Source: Parachlamydiales bacterium (GTDB lineage Bacteria; Chlamydiota; Chlamydiia; Chlamydiales; Parachlamydiaceae). From it: 46,806 bases of DNA. The stretch is from the NCBI GenBank assembly GCA_020051075.1, contig JAGVJP010000116.1, positions 1 to 46,806 of the forward strand, written 5' to 3'. The translations under genes and the position numbers were made by a program. Positions 8,175 to 17,613 of this stretch are shown here, one piece after another (the first letter of the stretch is position 1; each line of letters opens with the position of its first letter). The notes below the pieces were generated by a model. That model was not told the origin of the DNA. It did not search any database and saw only the letters and a list, made by a program, of their open reading frames with translations.

Positions 8175-8492
8175 AAGACCGCAATCACAACATTACACGA
8201 TTAGCAGCAAAAACAGGATAAGCAAGATCGCAAGCGGCAGGATAAGCAAGATAGCGAATAATTTTCAGCTAAATAAATGCGCCCTCATCTTTCCCATCCT
8301 GTCAATTTTACAGGATGAGAAGGATAGGAAAGATGGTGATGATAAAAGGAGATAGGCCTTTATTTTATTTGTTTTCTTAAACTTTCCTATCATCTTGCTT
8401 ATCCTGCCGCTTGCGATCCTTCATATCCTGTTTTTTTTTATCCTGATTATGGTCTTTATCATCATGTGGAGTGTTGGTGGCATCTTGTGACG
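8175..8492. repeat. Nested inverted repeats between alaS and mfd
   Basis: No gene here. An R1 core (TTTACAGGATGAGAAGGATA and AGGAAAGATGG, about 8292-8335) sits inside a larger pair of arms. Left arm 8212-8255 reads ACAGGATAAGCAAGATCGC then AAGCGGCAGGATAAGCAAGA; the right arm, about 8390-8437, is its reverse complement with few changes. The whole gap could fold into one long cruciform/hairpin. Confidence 0.75.
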
Positions 8493-11126
8493 TTACAGCA
8501 CCATTTTCTTTAGGATCATGGCTTTCACATGTTCAAGGGCATCGATAAGCTTTTGAGGGGCTTTGCCGCCTCCTTGAGCTGACTGCGGCTTGCCGCCACC
8601 GCTTCCTTCGACGATTTCTACGGCCTCTTTGATCAGTTCATGAGCTGAAAACCCTTCTTTAACCCAATCCTCACTCACTCTAGCCATCAGCTGGCATTTA
8701 TCTGGGAGAACCGTCCCCAATACAACAACGCCAGATTTGATTTGTGCAAGGGCGAGGTCGGCGCATGATTTCAGTTCATCGACAGAGAACTGGGCTTCGG
8801 CGACGATGAATTTTAGTTCTCCCACCACGGAGGTTTGACTCACAAGATTTTCAATTGTGGCTTCTAACTGGTGCTTACGAAGATTTTTGAGTTCATGAGA
8901 GGATTGTTTGTTTTCTTCTAACAGCTTGTTCAACTTTTCTTGGATGAGATGGATAGGAGATTTAAGCGTCTGAGCAGCTTCGGCAAGAGCGTCTTCATAC
9001 GAACGTGCGAAGAGTTCAGCTTCGAGACCTGTCACAGCTTCGATCCGGCGTATCCCAGCGGCAATGCTGCTTTCTTTGACGATTCTGAAGTAGCCGATAT
9101 TTCCAACGGCAGAGGTATGTGTCCCTCCACAAAGTTCTTTGGAGTAGTCGATGTCGATCACGCGCACTTTAGAGCCGTACTTCTCTCCAAAAAATTGTTT
9201 GATCTCCTGTTTTTTCTGCACCTCTTCAAAAGAGGTCTCATAGGAATGGACAGGCTGGTTAGAACGGATTTTTTCGTTGACGAGATCTTCGATGCTACGG
9301 ATTTCGTTTTGAGTGAGCGCCTTGTGATGGCTGAAGTCGAATCGCAGCCTTTCAGGGTCTACGACAGAGCCTGCTTGTTTAATGTGCTCACCTAAAATTT
9401 TATGCAACGCCCAGTGGAGCAGATGTGTGGCTGTATGGTTATTGGCAATTTTTTGTCTTCTGATTTCATCCACAGAGGCGACGACATCATCTCCGAGTCG
9501 GATGAGCCCGTTGTCGACGATGCCTTTATGCGCGATAATTCCCTTATAGGGGGCGACGCAATCTTTGACAGCAAAAACACTTCCTGTCCCTTGTATGGTG
9601 CCGGTGTCTCCGACTTGTCCTCCCATCTCTGCATAGAATGGGGTTTCAGATAGAATCACCAATCCTTCTTCACCCTTTTGCAATTGCTCAACAAATTCAC
9701 CATTTAGAATCAGACCAATGACCTTGCCCTCGGCACTTACAGCGGTATAGCCCAAAAATTTAGATTCCCCCCATTCTTTTGCGAAAGCAGCAAAAGTATT
9801 TTCGCCAGCGACTTGATGAACGCTTTTATGCACGCTGCGCGAACGTTCTTTAGCCTCTTGCTCCAGCTGTTGGTACCGTTTTTCATCGACCTGCAGGGCT
9901 GAATCTTTAGCAATCAGGAGGATTTCGTCGATAGGCAGTCCATACGTATCTTTCAATTTAAAGGCTTCGTCTCCGGAAATGAGGTTTTCAGCGCCTCGTG
10001 CTTTTTCAATGACTTGGTTGAGGATATTTCCTCCGCGCTTTAGGGTCCGTATAAAAGCCTCTTCTTCGACAGTGAGTATCTCAGCGATTCTCCCCTCTCC
10101 TTTAGTCAATTCCGGGTAATCACTCCCCATCGAAGCGACGAGCTGGGGAAGGATTTCAGCGAGGAAAGGGCGGTCCATCCCAAGCTGTCGTCCATATCTG
10201 ACTGCTCGGCGCAAAACTTTACGCAGGACGTATCCCCGATCGACGTTGCTGGGTTGAACGCCGTCGGCAATGGCAAACGCCAAACAGCGCAAGTGGTCGG
10301 CGATGACGCGGAATGCTGCAGAGCGGCTGTCATCTGGGTGGTAAGGGATGCCGCATAGGCTTTCAACTTTGTCGATCAATCCGCCGAGGACATCAGTTTC
10401 AAATACACTCTCCACACCCATCTTCAGGCTGAGAACCCGTTCGAGTCCAGCCCCTGTATCTATTGAAGGCTTTGGCAATGACTCCCGCTCACCAGAGGGG
10501 AGAGTATTATATTGCATGAAAACGAGGTTCCAGAATTCGAGGTATCGTTCTCCATCAACATCTTCAGCAAGTGTTTTAGCCTCTCCGAAGCGGGGACCTT
10601 TGTCGAAATAGAGCTCAGAGCATGGACCACACGGTCCTGTGTCGCCCATGGCCCAGAAATTATCTTTTTCACCCATTCGGGTGATTTTCTCAGCAGGAAC
10701 ATAGGAAGTCCAGATTTCGAATGCCTCATCATCATCTCTGAAGACCGAGGGCCAGAGGCGTTCAGGATCGAATTCAAAGATCTTTGTTGACACTTCCCAA
10801 GCGAACCGTATCGCCTGTTCTTTAAAATAATCTCCAAACGAGAAATTTCCGAGCATTTCAAAGAAGGTGAGATGCCGGCTGGTATGGCCGACATTTTCAA
10901 GGTCGTTGTGTTTGCCTCCGACTCGAATACATTTTTGACTTGATGCCGCACGGGAGTAGTCGCGCATGCTCTTGCCCAAGAACACATCTTTGAATTGGTT
11001 CATTCCTGCATTGATAAATAAGAGGGTAGGATCGTCGTGCGGACAGACTGGCGAGGAAGGGATGATGGCATGTCCTTCTGATTTAAAATATTCTAAAAAT
11101 CGACGACGAATTGTTTGAGTCAGCAT
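8493..11126 (-). CDS. alaS: Alanyl-tRNA synthetase
   Basis: 877 residues, the usual bacterial length. Charges tRNA-Ala and edits mis-acylated Ser/Gly. N-terminal class II catalytic core with [15 protein letters not shown] and [20 protein letters not shown], and [12 protein letters not shown]; editing domain with the zinc-type motifs [13 protein letters not shown] (~562) and [15 protein letters not shown] (~665); C-Ala domain with coiled coil ([13 protein letters not shown]) and the terminal [13 protein letters not shown] glycine-rich motif. All landmarks intact. Starts at ATG 11126; upstream is a 370-bp region with iterated repeats and no recognisable T-box. Confidence 0.98.
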   Translation of the reverse strand: MLTQTIRRRFLEYFKSEGHAIIPSSPVCPHDDPTLLFINAGMNQFKDVFLGKSMRDYSRAASSQKCIRVGGKHNDLENVGHTSRHLTFFEMLGNFSFGDYFKEQAIRFAWEVSTKIFEFDPERLWPSVFRDDDEAFEIWTSYVPAEKITRMGEKDNFWAMGDTGPCGPCSELYFDKGPRFGEAKTLAEDVDGERYLEFWNLVFMQYNTLPSGERESLPKPSIDTGAGLERVLSLKMGVESVFETDVLGGLIDKVESLCGIPYHPDDSRSAAFRVIADHLRCLAFAIADGVQPSNVDRGYVLRKVLRRAVRYGRQLGMDRPFLAEILPQLVASMGSDYPELTKGEGRIAEILTVEEEAFIRTLKRGGNILNQVIEKARGAENLISGDEAFKLKDTYGLPIDEILLIAKDSALQVDEKRYQQLEQEAKERSRSVHKSVHQVAGENTFAAFAKEWGESKFLGYTAVSAEGKVIGLILNGEFVEQLQKGEEGLVILSETPFYAEMGGQVGDTGTIQGTGSVFAVKDCVAPYKGIIAHKGIVDNGLIRLGDDVVASVDEIRRQKIANNHTATHLLHWALHKILGEHIKQAGSVVDPERLRFDFSHHKALTQNEIRSIEDLVNEKIRSNQPVHSYETSFEEVQKKQEIKQFFGEKYGSKVRVIDIDYSKELCGGTHTSAVGNIGYFRIVKESSIAAGIRRIEAVTGLEAELFARSYEDALAEAAQTLKSPIHLIQEKLNKLLEENKQSSHELKNLRKHQLEATIENLVSQTSVVGELKFIVAEAQFSVDELKSCADLALAQIKSGVVVLGTVLPDKCQLMARVSEDWVKEGFSAHELIKEAVEIVEGSGGGKPQSAQGGGKAPQKLIDALEHVKAMILKKMVL

Positions 11127-11428
11127 AAAAATCCACTTTAAATTTGATAAAAAACAATATAATGGATCGTTGGTTAAATCTCAACCCACAAAAACATTGT
11201 ATCCAAACTCATATAAGTTAAAAACATGGACAATGGACTGATATGGACTATATGGACGAATATGGACTGAAATCAGATTGATTAGTCACAAAACAGGTCT
11301 ATTATAAGTCCATTTTTGTCCATATCTGTCCATTTAGACTTCTGCAATTACTTCCTGCATTTTCTTACAGAATATCTTTCCTTAACGAAATTGGTATATC
11401 CCATGAAATATTAAACTTTAAAAATTTA
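11127..11428. repeat. Iterated GGAC/GTCC inverted repeat region
   Basis: No gene. From 11227 to 11270 the unit ATGGACN repeats about four times (ATGGACAATGGACTGATATG, GACTATATGGACGAATATGG), and 11308-11339 holds the inverted version (AGTCCATTTTTGTCCATATC, TGTCCATTTAGACT). Bases 11318-11360 closely match both flanks of the MITE at 43894-44149, without the MITE, and so look like an unoccupied site. Confidence 0.75.
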
Positions 11429-11457
11429 TTGCAAATTAAAGTTATATTAATTAAAAT
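11429..11457 (+). promoter_or_regulatory. Candidate sigma-70-type promoter for the Inc-like gene
   Basis: -35 TTGCAA (11429-11434), 17-bp spacer, -10 TAAAAT (11452-11457), about 40 bases before the ATG at 11498. The surrounding region is very AT-rich, so a chance match is possible. Confidence 0.4.
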
Positions 11458-11497
11458 CGTATTTGTTGTTAATTTTTCAAACTATAAGGAGAATAAA

Positions 11498-11839
11498 ATG
11501 AGTATTACATTAAGGAACGTTTCGAGTACAAACCCAACTCAATCAACACCAGTCCAACAGATCGGTTCTATGGACAAAAGACCTGTTGTTCAGATCGATG
11601 CTTCTGTTGCAAGACAAGGTTTTAAAGCTGGTGTAGGAACTGGGATGCTTGAAGGTGTTTGTGAATTGTGGACTGCATTGGCAGCGGGTTTAGGTTTGGG
11701 CATTGGAACGCTTTTCGCAACAGCTGCAGTAGGGTTAACAACGCGCGATCCGGTTAAGACACTTGCGACATTTGGAGCAGGTCTTCTTTTAACTGCAGCA
11801 GTTGTTATCGGAATAGGACAATCAAAGATGTGTTCTTAA
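11498..11839 (+). CDS. Inc-like protein with bilobed hydrophobic domain
   Basis: 113 residues from ATG 11498, preceded by AAGGAG at 11487-11492. The N-terminal ~45 residues are polar and Ser/Thr/Gln-rich. Two hydrophobic segments follow (LWTALAAGLGLGIGTLFATA and TLATFGAGLLLTAAVVIGIG) separated by a short loop, TTRDPVKT, forming a bilobed hydrophobic hairpin of about 55 residues. That is the defining feature of chlamydial inclusion-membrane (Inc) proteins, which are secreted by type III secretion and inserted in the vacuole membrane with both ends in the host cytosol. There is no cleavable signal peptide. It heads the plus-strand effector cluster, 13 bases before the USP gene, probably in one operon. 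Ordinary small membrane protein is the alternative. Confidence 0.55.
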   Translation: MSITLRNVSSTNPTQSTPVQQIGSMDKRPVVQIDASVARQGFKAGVGTGMLEGVCELWTALAAGLGLGIGTLFATAAVGLTTRDPVKTLATFGAGLLLTAAVVIGIGQSKMCS

Positions 11840-11852
11840 GCATAAGGAAAAT

Positions 11853-12761
11853 ATGTTCTTAAGCATTAGAACACATGTTCAAACACAATGCATAAGCTTA
11901 TTGGGCGGAGTTTGTGAACGGGTGTCAGCGTTAGTTGAATTGTTTCAAAGAACGGTTTCATCTCCACGACTCCCCCTTTCAACTTCCCTTGCTCATCTGA
12001 ATCTATCGATGGGAGGGGTAGAGAATGCGGGCAACACTTGCATCATCTCAGTCCTTTTGCAAGAATTTGCTGCGCTGCCAAATTTTTACGACATGTTTTT
12101 AAATGCACAGTTAGAACAAGATGTTGGAGAATCGGAATCTGATTTTCGCCATCGACAAGCGTTGCAGACCCATCTTTCTCAATGTGTGAATCAGTTGAGG
12201 ACAGGCATCACTGTCAATAAAAGAGACATCTGTCAATTGTCTAAATTATTGGTGCAATTGGGATGGCAGCGAGACACAACGTCGCATCTGCGCCGCATCC
12301 TTCACGAATGGGTTCCAGGACTTTTTCCTCTTCCAATATCAGATCCATATGTGCTTTATGAAAAAATATTATTGCTTTTTCCTGAAGTGTCAAGTGCGTC
12401 GCATGAAATTCGATTATTAACAAGGATCTCAACGGCTGCTCATCAGCAGTTGTTTGAACAGTCTCAGCATTCCTTGAGTCCTGATCATGCTCCTCATATC
12501 TTGTGGAGAGTCAATGAACAAAACTTTAATGGAGAGATCGCGCTCGAAGAAAATTTACAGATTGATGAACGGACCTATTCTCTCAAGATTGTGCATGTTG
12601 TTTTGCAGAGGCCAACAGGAAATCACGTTATCGTCTATCGCAAAGAAAACAATCACTGGATCTGTTGTGATGATGTTCGTGTCTATCGTGTCGATGCCCT
12701 ACCATCAACAAATATTTATGCTGTGATTTATGATAGTCGGATTACCCCAGCATCACTCTAA
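11853..12761 (+). CDS. USP-family (C19) deubiquitinase, predicted secreted effector
   Basis: 302 residues, ATG 11853 preceded by AAGGAAAA. It shows both signature boxes of eukaryotic ubiquitin-specific proteases. The Cys box is GGVENAGNTCIISVLLQ (nucleophile Cys63; compare GLxNxGNTCYxNSxLQ). The His box is TGNHVIVYRKENNHWICCDD (His258, acid Asp273 or Asp274), followed by VRVY and NIYAVIYDSR, matching the usual final AYxLxYxR strand. Between them lie about 190 residues, so this is a minimal catalytic domain without the zinc-binding CXXC pairs. Eukaryote-like DUBs in chlamydiae are thought to be delivered to the host to remove ubiquitin from the vacuole or host targets. N-terminal ~50 residues resemble those of the next gene. 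Family assignment is confident; secretion and substrate are inferred. Confidence 0.82.
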   Translation: MFLSIRTHVQTQCISLLGGVCERVSALVELFQRTVSSPRLPLSTSLAHLNLSMGGVENAGNTCIISVLLQEFAALPNFYDMFLNAQLEQDVGESESDFRHRQALQTHLSQCVNQLRTGITVNKRDICQLSKLLVQLGWQRDTTSHLRRILHEWVPGLFPLPISDPYVLYEKILLLFPEVSSASHEIRLLTRISTAAHQQLFEQSQHSLSPDHAPHILWRVNEQNFNGEIALEENLQIDERTYSLKIVHVVLQRPTGNHVIVYRKENNHWICCDDVRVYRVDALPSTNIYAVIYDSRITPASL

Positions 12762-14259
12762 TTGGTGCCACCCACTTTTTTCCGCTTTAAGTGGACTAAG
12801 GGGTAGGATTTCAGCATTATGGCTGCGTGTGTGGTCTTTCTTCGCCTCTCATCACTCTCCCCGTCCGACATATTCCTATTCTTTTAGTCAACAGAGCAAT
12901 CCAGACTGCCATCTGCAGATGTGGACCAATTTCCAACGCCTTCAAGACTATCGCTCAAGAGACCCTTCAGGGGAAGGCAGAGCCAGCATGGACGAAGAGG
13001 ACTTCTTGCAGCACCGAGAGTGGTTAGGGAAAAGTTTCATTGATTATGCTAACTGGCTGCAGGCTAAAAATCAACCTGCCATCAGAGCCTATTTCGAAGA
13101 TGCGCTCCAAGAGGCGCCCCTCTACCCTCATTTTTATGATGCTCAAGGGAATAATTTTTTTAACGGCTCTTTAAATCCTTTGGAAAAAGGTGAAAGAGCG
13201 GTTTTGTCTCCCTTTTTTATGAAAGAGGCCTCTTTGGCACAGCTGTCTTCGCTCCTTCCGATCTATGAAGAAGAGGGACACTATTTCTGCTATGACCTCG
13301 ACACGAGACGCTATGAAGAGATTCCATTTGATGATCCCTCTCAAGGGATGTCCCAGCTTCAGCAGAGCATGTTGACTCCTGGACAACGACGCGCTCTTCC
13401 TCCAAATTTTACAGCACTTCAATTAGAAAGAAGGCCTGGAAGGCGAGGGTTCATTTCTGCTATAGATCCTTCGATAGCTGTCCAAGAGAGGTATGTTCCT
13501 CGAGAACTTGGAACTTATAAACTTCTCCTTTTAAATCTTGGTCTCGACAACAATAATGAGTTGATTCAACCGAATCAGCCTGATTCCGCTGTTGCGGGTG
13601 AATTGCAAACGACAATGACCGATATGGAGTCGCCATGGGCACCAGAGCACTGTCAGAAGGAGCATTTGATTGAGCATGCCTTGGCAGATATTTTCAAGGA
13701 GGATCCTGAGCTCTTTGAAACTGTGAAGCAGCGCGTTGATTTCTATTTTAAAAATTGGTCTAGATATGAAAATGAGCTCAACACGCTGCGCGATCAAAAT
13801 GGCACATTAATCAGAGATAAAAACTGGGAGAGGTATCTTCCCGGCCCAGAACAGATGTTGGCCTATTCCTTGATGAAAAACATTCAATATCTTTGGGTGA
13901 ATGCCATTAGCTCCAACGCCTTTTGTCATCATCTAGGATTGCCTTCGGCAGCAAAATATATTCCATTGATGGTGGGTCCGGCTAGATACCGCCGAGCTGC
14001 CTATGCCGATCAACAGGGTCAGTCGTTCATCGATGTATGGAGAAAAGTCAGAGGGCGATTAGTTGAGAGATTTCCCGATAAGAAAGATTGGGTCAGTTTC
14101 TCAGGACATGGGATGGTTGTCAGCTTCGATCCCGACCTGATTCAAAAACAAAATGAACGAAACATTAATCATCGGCAGCTTGCCAATGACATCGGACTGG
14201 CAGGCATCGATTCCCTTCACGGCAAAGAAATGGACCTCTTCTATAGACGAACTCTATAG
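12730..14259 (+). CDS. Unknown protein in effector cluster
   Basis: 509 residues, overlapping the 3' end of the USP gene by 32 bases in another frame; the ATG at 12730 has no clear ribosome site, so translation is probably coupled. No family recognised. The first ~45 residues (SGLRGRISALWLRVWSFFAS) resemble the USP protein's N-terminus (GGVCERVSALVELFQRTVSS), perhaps a shared secretion or targeting signal. The rest is soluble, Gln/Pro-rich, with no signal peptide or membrane segment. A late segment, WVSFSGHGMVVSFDPDL, has a conserved look. I saw no catalytic signature. Position between a predicted deubiquitinase and a predicted phosphoinositide phosphatase suggests an effector. Confidence 0.7.
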   Translation: MIVGLPQHHSNWCHPLFSALSGLRGRISALWLRVWSFFASHHSPRPTYSYSFSQQSNPDCHLQMWTNFQRLQDYRSRDPSGEGRASMDEEDFLQHREWLGKSFIDYANWLQAKNQPAIRAYFEDALQEAPLYPHFYDAQGNNFFNGSLNPLEKGERAVLSPFFMKEASLAQLSSLLPIYEEEGHYFCYDLDTRRYEEIPFDDPSQGMSQLQQSMLTPGQRRALPPNFTALQLERRPGRRGFISAIDPSIAVQERYVPRELGTYKLLLLNLGLDNNNELIQPNQPDSAVAGELQTTMTDMESPWAPEHCQKEHLIEHALADIFKEDPELFETVKQRVDFYFKNWSRYENELNTLRDQNGTLIRDKNWERYLPGPEQMLAYSLMKNIQYLWVNAISSNAFCHHLGLPSAAKYIPLMVGPARYRRAAYADQQGQSFIDVWRKVRGRLVERFPDKKDWVSFSGHGMVVSFDPDLIQKQNERNINHRQLANDIGLAGIDSLHGKEMDLFYRRTL

Positions 14260-14429
14260 GTTCAACAGGATCAGTGTCTTTGTGTTTCTACGTGAAAGAG
14301 TTAACGCAGAGACGGAGAGGCGGGGAGACGCAGAGATGAAGCGGATTGAAATCGCTTTTGACAGAAAATTCCCTTATCTATACAAGCACTTTAATACCAC
14401 CAGTTCACTTTCTTGAGGAGCCTCTTACA

Positions 14430-17324
14430 ATGCAATCAACAGGATCACCACCAATCTCTGCAGAGCGACATGATGAATCGCATCCATCATTATTGTCATT
14501 TTCTTCGTTATCATCATCTTCTTCATCATCACCACCAAGATCATCGTCTTCATCATCATCGTCGTCATCTTCGTCATCATCATCTTCGTCATCATCACCA
14601 CCAAGATCATCATCATTTTCTTCGTCATCATCATCTTCTTCCTCGATTGAATTTTCCATTCCGAATGTTTCTGTATTGACACCGAATCGAGGAACGATCA
14701 ATTGGAGCCGTCTGTTAGTCACTGTAGACGAAATCCAGCGGTTTCTATTATCTCTTGACGAAAATGATATTGGAACAGGATTTGTATGCTATGACGAAGA
14801 TAATTTTGAACTCACTCCAAGCTCCAACTGGACGAGTAATCACACGATTCAATGGTTGATGAATATCGGAAATCGGAATGCATCGTTTGAAGCAGTCAAG
14901 GGGGCTTTTTTTGATTTAAATAAGAAAGTCGAAGGATTAAAACGTGTGATTGACGGATTTATGCCAAACAGTCCTGATGATTGTTCTGATGAAGTTCAGG
15001 AACTGTCTTTGAGACTCGTTGATCTTCAAATGATTGTTTCGGAAACCTCAACAGTTGGTTTAAAACAATTATATCAAAATTATCAGGATTCCTGGAACAA
15101 GGAAAAAACCCCTTTGACCTTGTATAATAAAGGGGTGAGTTCTTTTAAAATTATAGAAGAACTAGAGGGCAGCCTTATCGAGAAAATCGCTCATCATCGG
15201 CCAGAGTTTGAGCTGAACGTGAAGCTACGGCAAGAACATCCTAATGCTGACACACTAATCGGTCAACGGGATCAATATCGACAGACAATCAAAGCGACGG
15301 TTTGGTTACCTGAACAAGGGACTGTTATCTCTGATCTGTTGGTTCGACAGTCTATTAATGATGTCTTTGGACCCAAGCCAACATCGGAGGGGTTGAAGTT
15401 GGCCGCAAAATCACTCGGATTGCCTCGTTTGGCTGAGCCCATTCATCCTCACAGGGGGGAATATGCTTGGATTCCAGTTCGTCCTGAGATAGATGAGGAC
15501 GAGCAGATCATTTTAACAACTGGAGTATATGGAACGTGCGAGAGAACGCCTAAACGATCCGACACTGTCTGCAACTTGTATTATATTCATTATGACGACG
15601 TAAAACAGTTGGTACTAAGTTGCGGGGCGATTGATAATCCCAAAAAAGCACAGCAGGTCGCTGCACTCCTTGTAAGGGAATTAGACAAATGTGCGACAGC
15701 GCGAGTGGCGCTCCACCAGTTAAATTCCTTTTTCACTGAGAAGGATCTGATTCAAAATGTCCATTCTCTAGTCGACTTCCTTGAAGGGAAATTGGAAACA
15801 TCGATGCCTGGGAAAAACGTGAGGGTGTTACATTTTAACACAGCTTTCAATGCTGCGACCGCATTACCTTTTTTTAATGAAGATCTAAAGTCTGTTAATG
15901 AAATCAACATTGATAGTATGGGCCAATTGCTTCAATGTGTAAATGAAGATCTTCATCTCTTAGTCGCACAAGCTCAAACAACCCCTGATGATGGCGTAGA
16001 TTTCCTTAAAGATATAGTAGATGATCTGGATGGATTCTTCTTCGTTGATTCAGAGAATTTAGGAAATGATGAGATCGATCCTGAAATGCTCTTGAGTGTT
16101 CCTCAGCCCGTGGTGTTTGCTCTTTTATCCAATTTATCTGAGAAATGTCAATCAGTTCTTGAGTTAGTTGAAAAAATTCGCAACAGCAAGCAGTTGTTGA
16201 GGAGTGGTTTACAGGCCTTTCAACAGCCTCCTGGGATCAGCTCATCAAGCAGCGATAGCAGGGACCTAACTGAGAGCGTGACGTCTTCTAGTGAACCGGA
16301 GGGATCATCTTCACGGTCTATAACGGATTCTCAAAATCTACAACCGGATCTGTTGTCGCGCACACCTACGCCTGTGCGCGACATCTCTCACCAACTGAAA
16401 CAAAATCAGCTGGAACTGATACAAGAGTTAAAAAATGTTGCTGTCAAAATAATTCCAGAATTGATGGCTTTTTTTCAGAAATGCAGCGAAGGCTCTTCAC
16501 GCGCACCCATTGCCAAGAAGGCGATCCTCATTCTCAGCGTATTAAAAGAAATCTATCAGGTGCAGCTTAAGATTCCTGGCGGGGTTAAACATTCTCGTAG
16601 CAGCGAGATTGAGCTCTTTTTTCTTCTTTATCGTTTGTTGAACATCAATCCGATTATCAAATGCAAGAGTGGATTAGATCGTTCAGGGGATGTGAGAGCA
16701 ATATCAGATGCGCAAATTGAGATGGAAAGGATAATATTTGAGAGGATAATGCAAGCAAACCCTGGTTCAGATCCAGCTTGGGCAAAAGTGCAAGCCAGTG
16801 AACAGATTCTCAGAATGATTAAAGGATTTGATCAAAATCGTGGGACCCTTTTTGTTGAGATAATGAATGTAATTAAATCTCATCAGATTAAGCCTGCTAT
16901 AGATGAACGTACGTGGGAAAATGCGGTGCCGGCACAAATCAATATTAAAGAAAAACTCTTTGAAGCGCTTTCTCAAAAAGATCTTCCACCGGACGACCTT
17001 CAATTGTTGAAAGACACTGAGGACTATTTAGAGTTAGTGAACAAGCATCTGATCGTTGAAATATTACGGACGGAGGCCAGCACAGGTGCTTCAGGATTAA
17101 AATATCAACATAGCGTCAGTGCATTTCGGTATGATCCTCGTCAAGTTGCAGCCAATCCACATGTCCTTGAGCGGATGGCCTTTTTCATACAGACTGAGAG
17201 CGGAAAATATATTCAGATGTTAAATTTCAGCCCCCCATTAACCTCTTGGTCTAATCCAACGATGTCTTTTACCCCTCTAGGCATGTGGCTCATCGAGCGC
17301 TTAAGCCAGCTGCGCGGTTCTTAG
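14430..17324 (+). CDS. Poly-serine protein with CX5R phosphoinositide-phosphatase signature
   Basis: 964 residues from ATG 14430 (GAGGAG at 14415-14420). Residues ~20-72 are nearly pure serine broken by two SPPRSSS units. The body is large and soluble. Near residues 738-760 it reads NPIIKCKSGLDRSGDVRAIS: Cys745-Lys-Ser-Gly-Leu-Asp-Arg751-Ser-Gly. This is the CX5R catalytic loop in the form CKSGKDRTG found in the type III effectors SopB/IpgD and related to host inositol-polyphosphate 4-phosphatases. An upstream block, QLNSFFTEKDLIQNVHSL with LHFNTAFNAAT, has the look of a conserved pre-catalytic region. Likely role: dephosphorylates phosphoinositides on the host vacuole to redirect trafficking. 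The motif is visible; fold and substrate are inferred. A tyrosine-phosphatase-like enzyme is the main alternative. Confidence 0.7.
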   Translation: MQSTGSPPISAERHDESHPSLLSFSSLSSSSSSSPPRSSSSSSSSSSSSSSSSSSSPPRSSSFSSSSSSSSSIEFSIPNVSVLTPNRGTINWSRLLVTVDEIQRFLLSLDENDIGTGFVCYDEDNFELTPSSNWTSNHTIQWLMNIGNRNASFEAVKGAFFDLNKKVEGLKRVIDGFMPNSPDDCSDEVQELSLRLVDLQMIVSETSTVGLKQLYQNYQDSWNKEKTPLTLYNKGVSSFKIIEELEGSLIEKIAHHRPEFELNVKLRQEHPNADTLIGQRDQYRQTIKATVWLPEQGTVISDLLVRQSINDVFGPKPTSEGLKLAAKSLGLPRLAEPIHPHRGEYAWIPVRPEIDEDEQIILTTGVYGTCERTPKRSDTVCNLYYIHYDDVKQLVLSCGAIDNPKKAQQVAALLVRELDKCATARVALHQLNSFFTEKDLIQNVHSLVDFLEGKLETSMPGKNVRVLHFNTAFNAATALPFFNEDLKSVNEINIDSMGQLLQCVNEDLHLLVAQAQTTPDDGVDFLKDIVDDLDGFFFVDSENLGNDEIDPEMLLSVPQPVVFALLSNLSEKCQSVLELVEKIRNSKQLLRSGLQAFQQPPGISSSSSDSRDLTESVTSSSEPEGSSSRSITDSQNLQPDLLSRTPTPVRDISHQLKQNQLELIQELKNVAVKIIPELMAFFQKCSEGSSRAPIAKKAILILSVLKEIYQVQLKIPGGVKHSRSSEIELFFLLYRLLNINPIIKCKSGLDRSGDVRAISDAQIEMERIIFERIMQANPGSDPAWAKVQASEQILRMIKGFDQNRGTLFVEIMNVIKSHQIKPAIDERTWENAVPAQINIKEKLFEALSQKDLPPDDLQLLKDTEDYLELVNKHLIVEILRTEASTGASGLKYQHSVSAFRYDPRQVAANPHVLERMAFFIQTESGKYIQMLNFSPPLTSWSNPTMSFTPLGMWLIERLSQLRGS
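14490..14645 (+). repeat. TCN trinucleotide microsatellite encoding poly-serine
   Basis: Runs of TCA/TCG/TCT codons, with the block TCATCATCACCACCAAGATC occurring twice (about 14526 and 14592). Being a triplet repeat, length changes keep the frame but alter the serine linker length. Confidence 0.9.
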
Positions 17325-17327
17325 AAT

Positions 17328-17391
17328 CGTTGTTGCATAAATCACCACAGAGACACTGATCTCAGTGTCTCAGTGGTGAATGAAACAACAA
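17328..17391. repeat. Hairpin repeat R3, copy 1, after the phosphatase gene
   Basis: GTTGTTGCATAAA starts the element; its centre is an 18-bp stem with one mismatch (TCACCACAGAGACACTGA at 17342-17359 against 17362-17379) and a 2-base loop; AACAAC closes it. A related copy is at 40446-40508. It may end transcription, although no T-run follows. Confidence 0.7.
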
Positions 17392-17613
17392 AGCGGTTGT
17401 TAAGGTAAAAGATATTTCCTGCACGATTCATTTTTTGAGTTCTCAGAAGATACTGTGAGGTTGAATTATTCAATTTCAATCTCACATATTATTTAAAGAG
17501 TATTTTTCAGAAGGATGTCATGTTATTCACTATGTTAGAGTCTTTTTTTGTTGTAAAAAAATGACTTATAGTTTTGAATCGCAAAAATTGACACTTTTTA
17601 AAATGGTGATGAC

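Noticed and set aside
14405..14722. Minus-strand open frame encoding poly-Asp/Glu
   Set aside because: It is the antisense of the serine microsatellite in the phosphatase-like gene; low-complexity acid runs arise automatically from TCN repeats.
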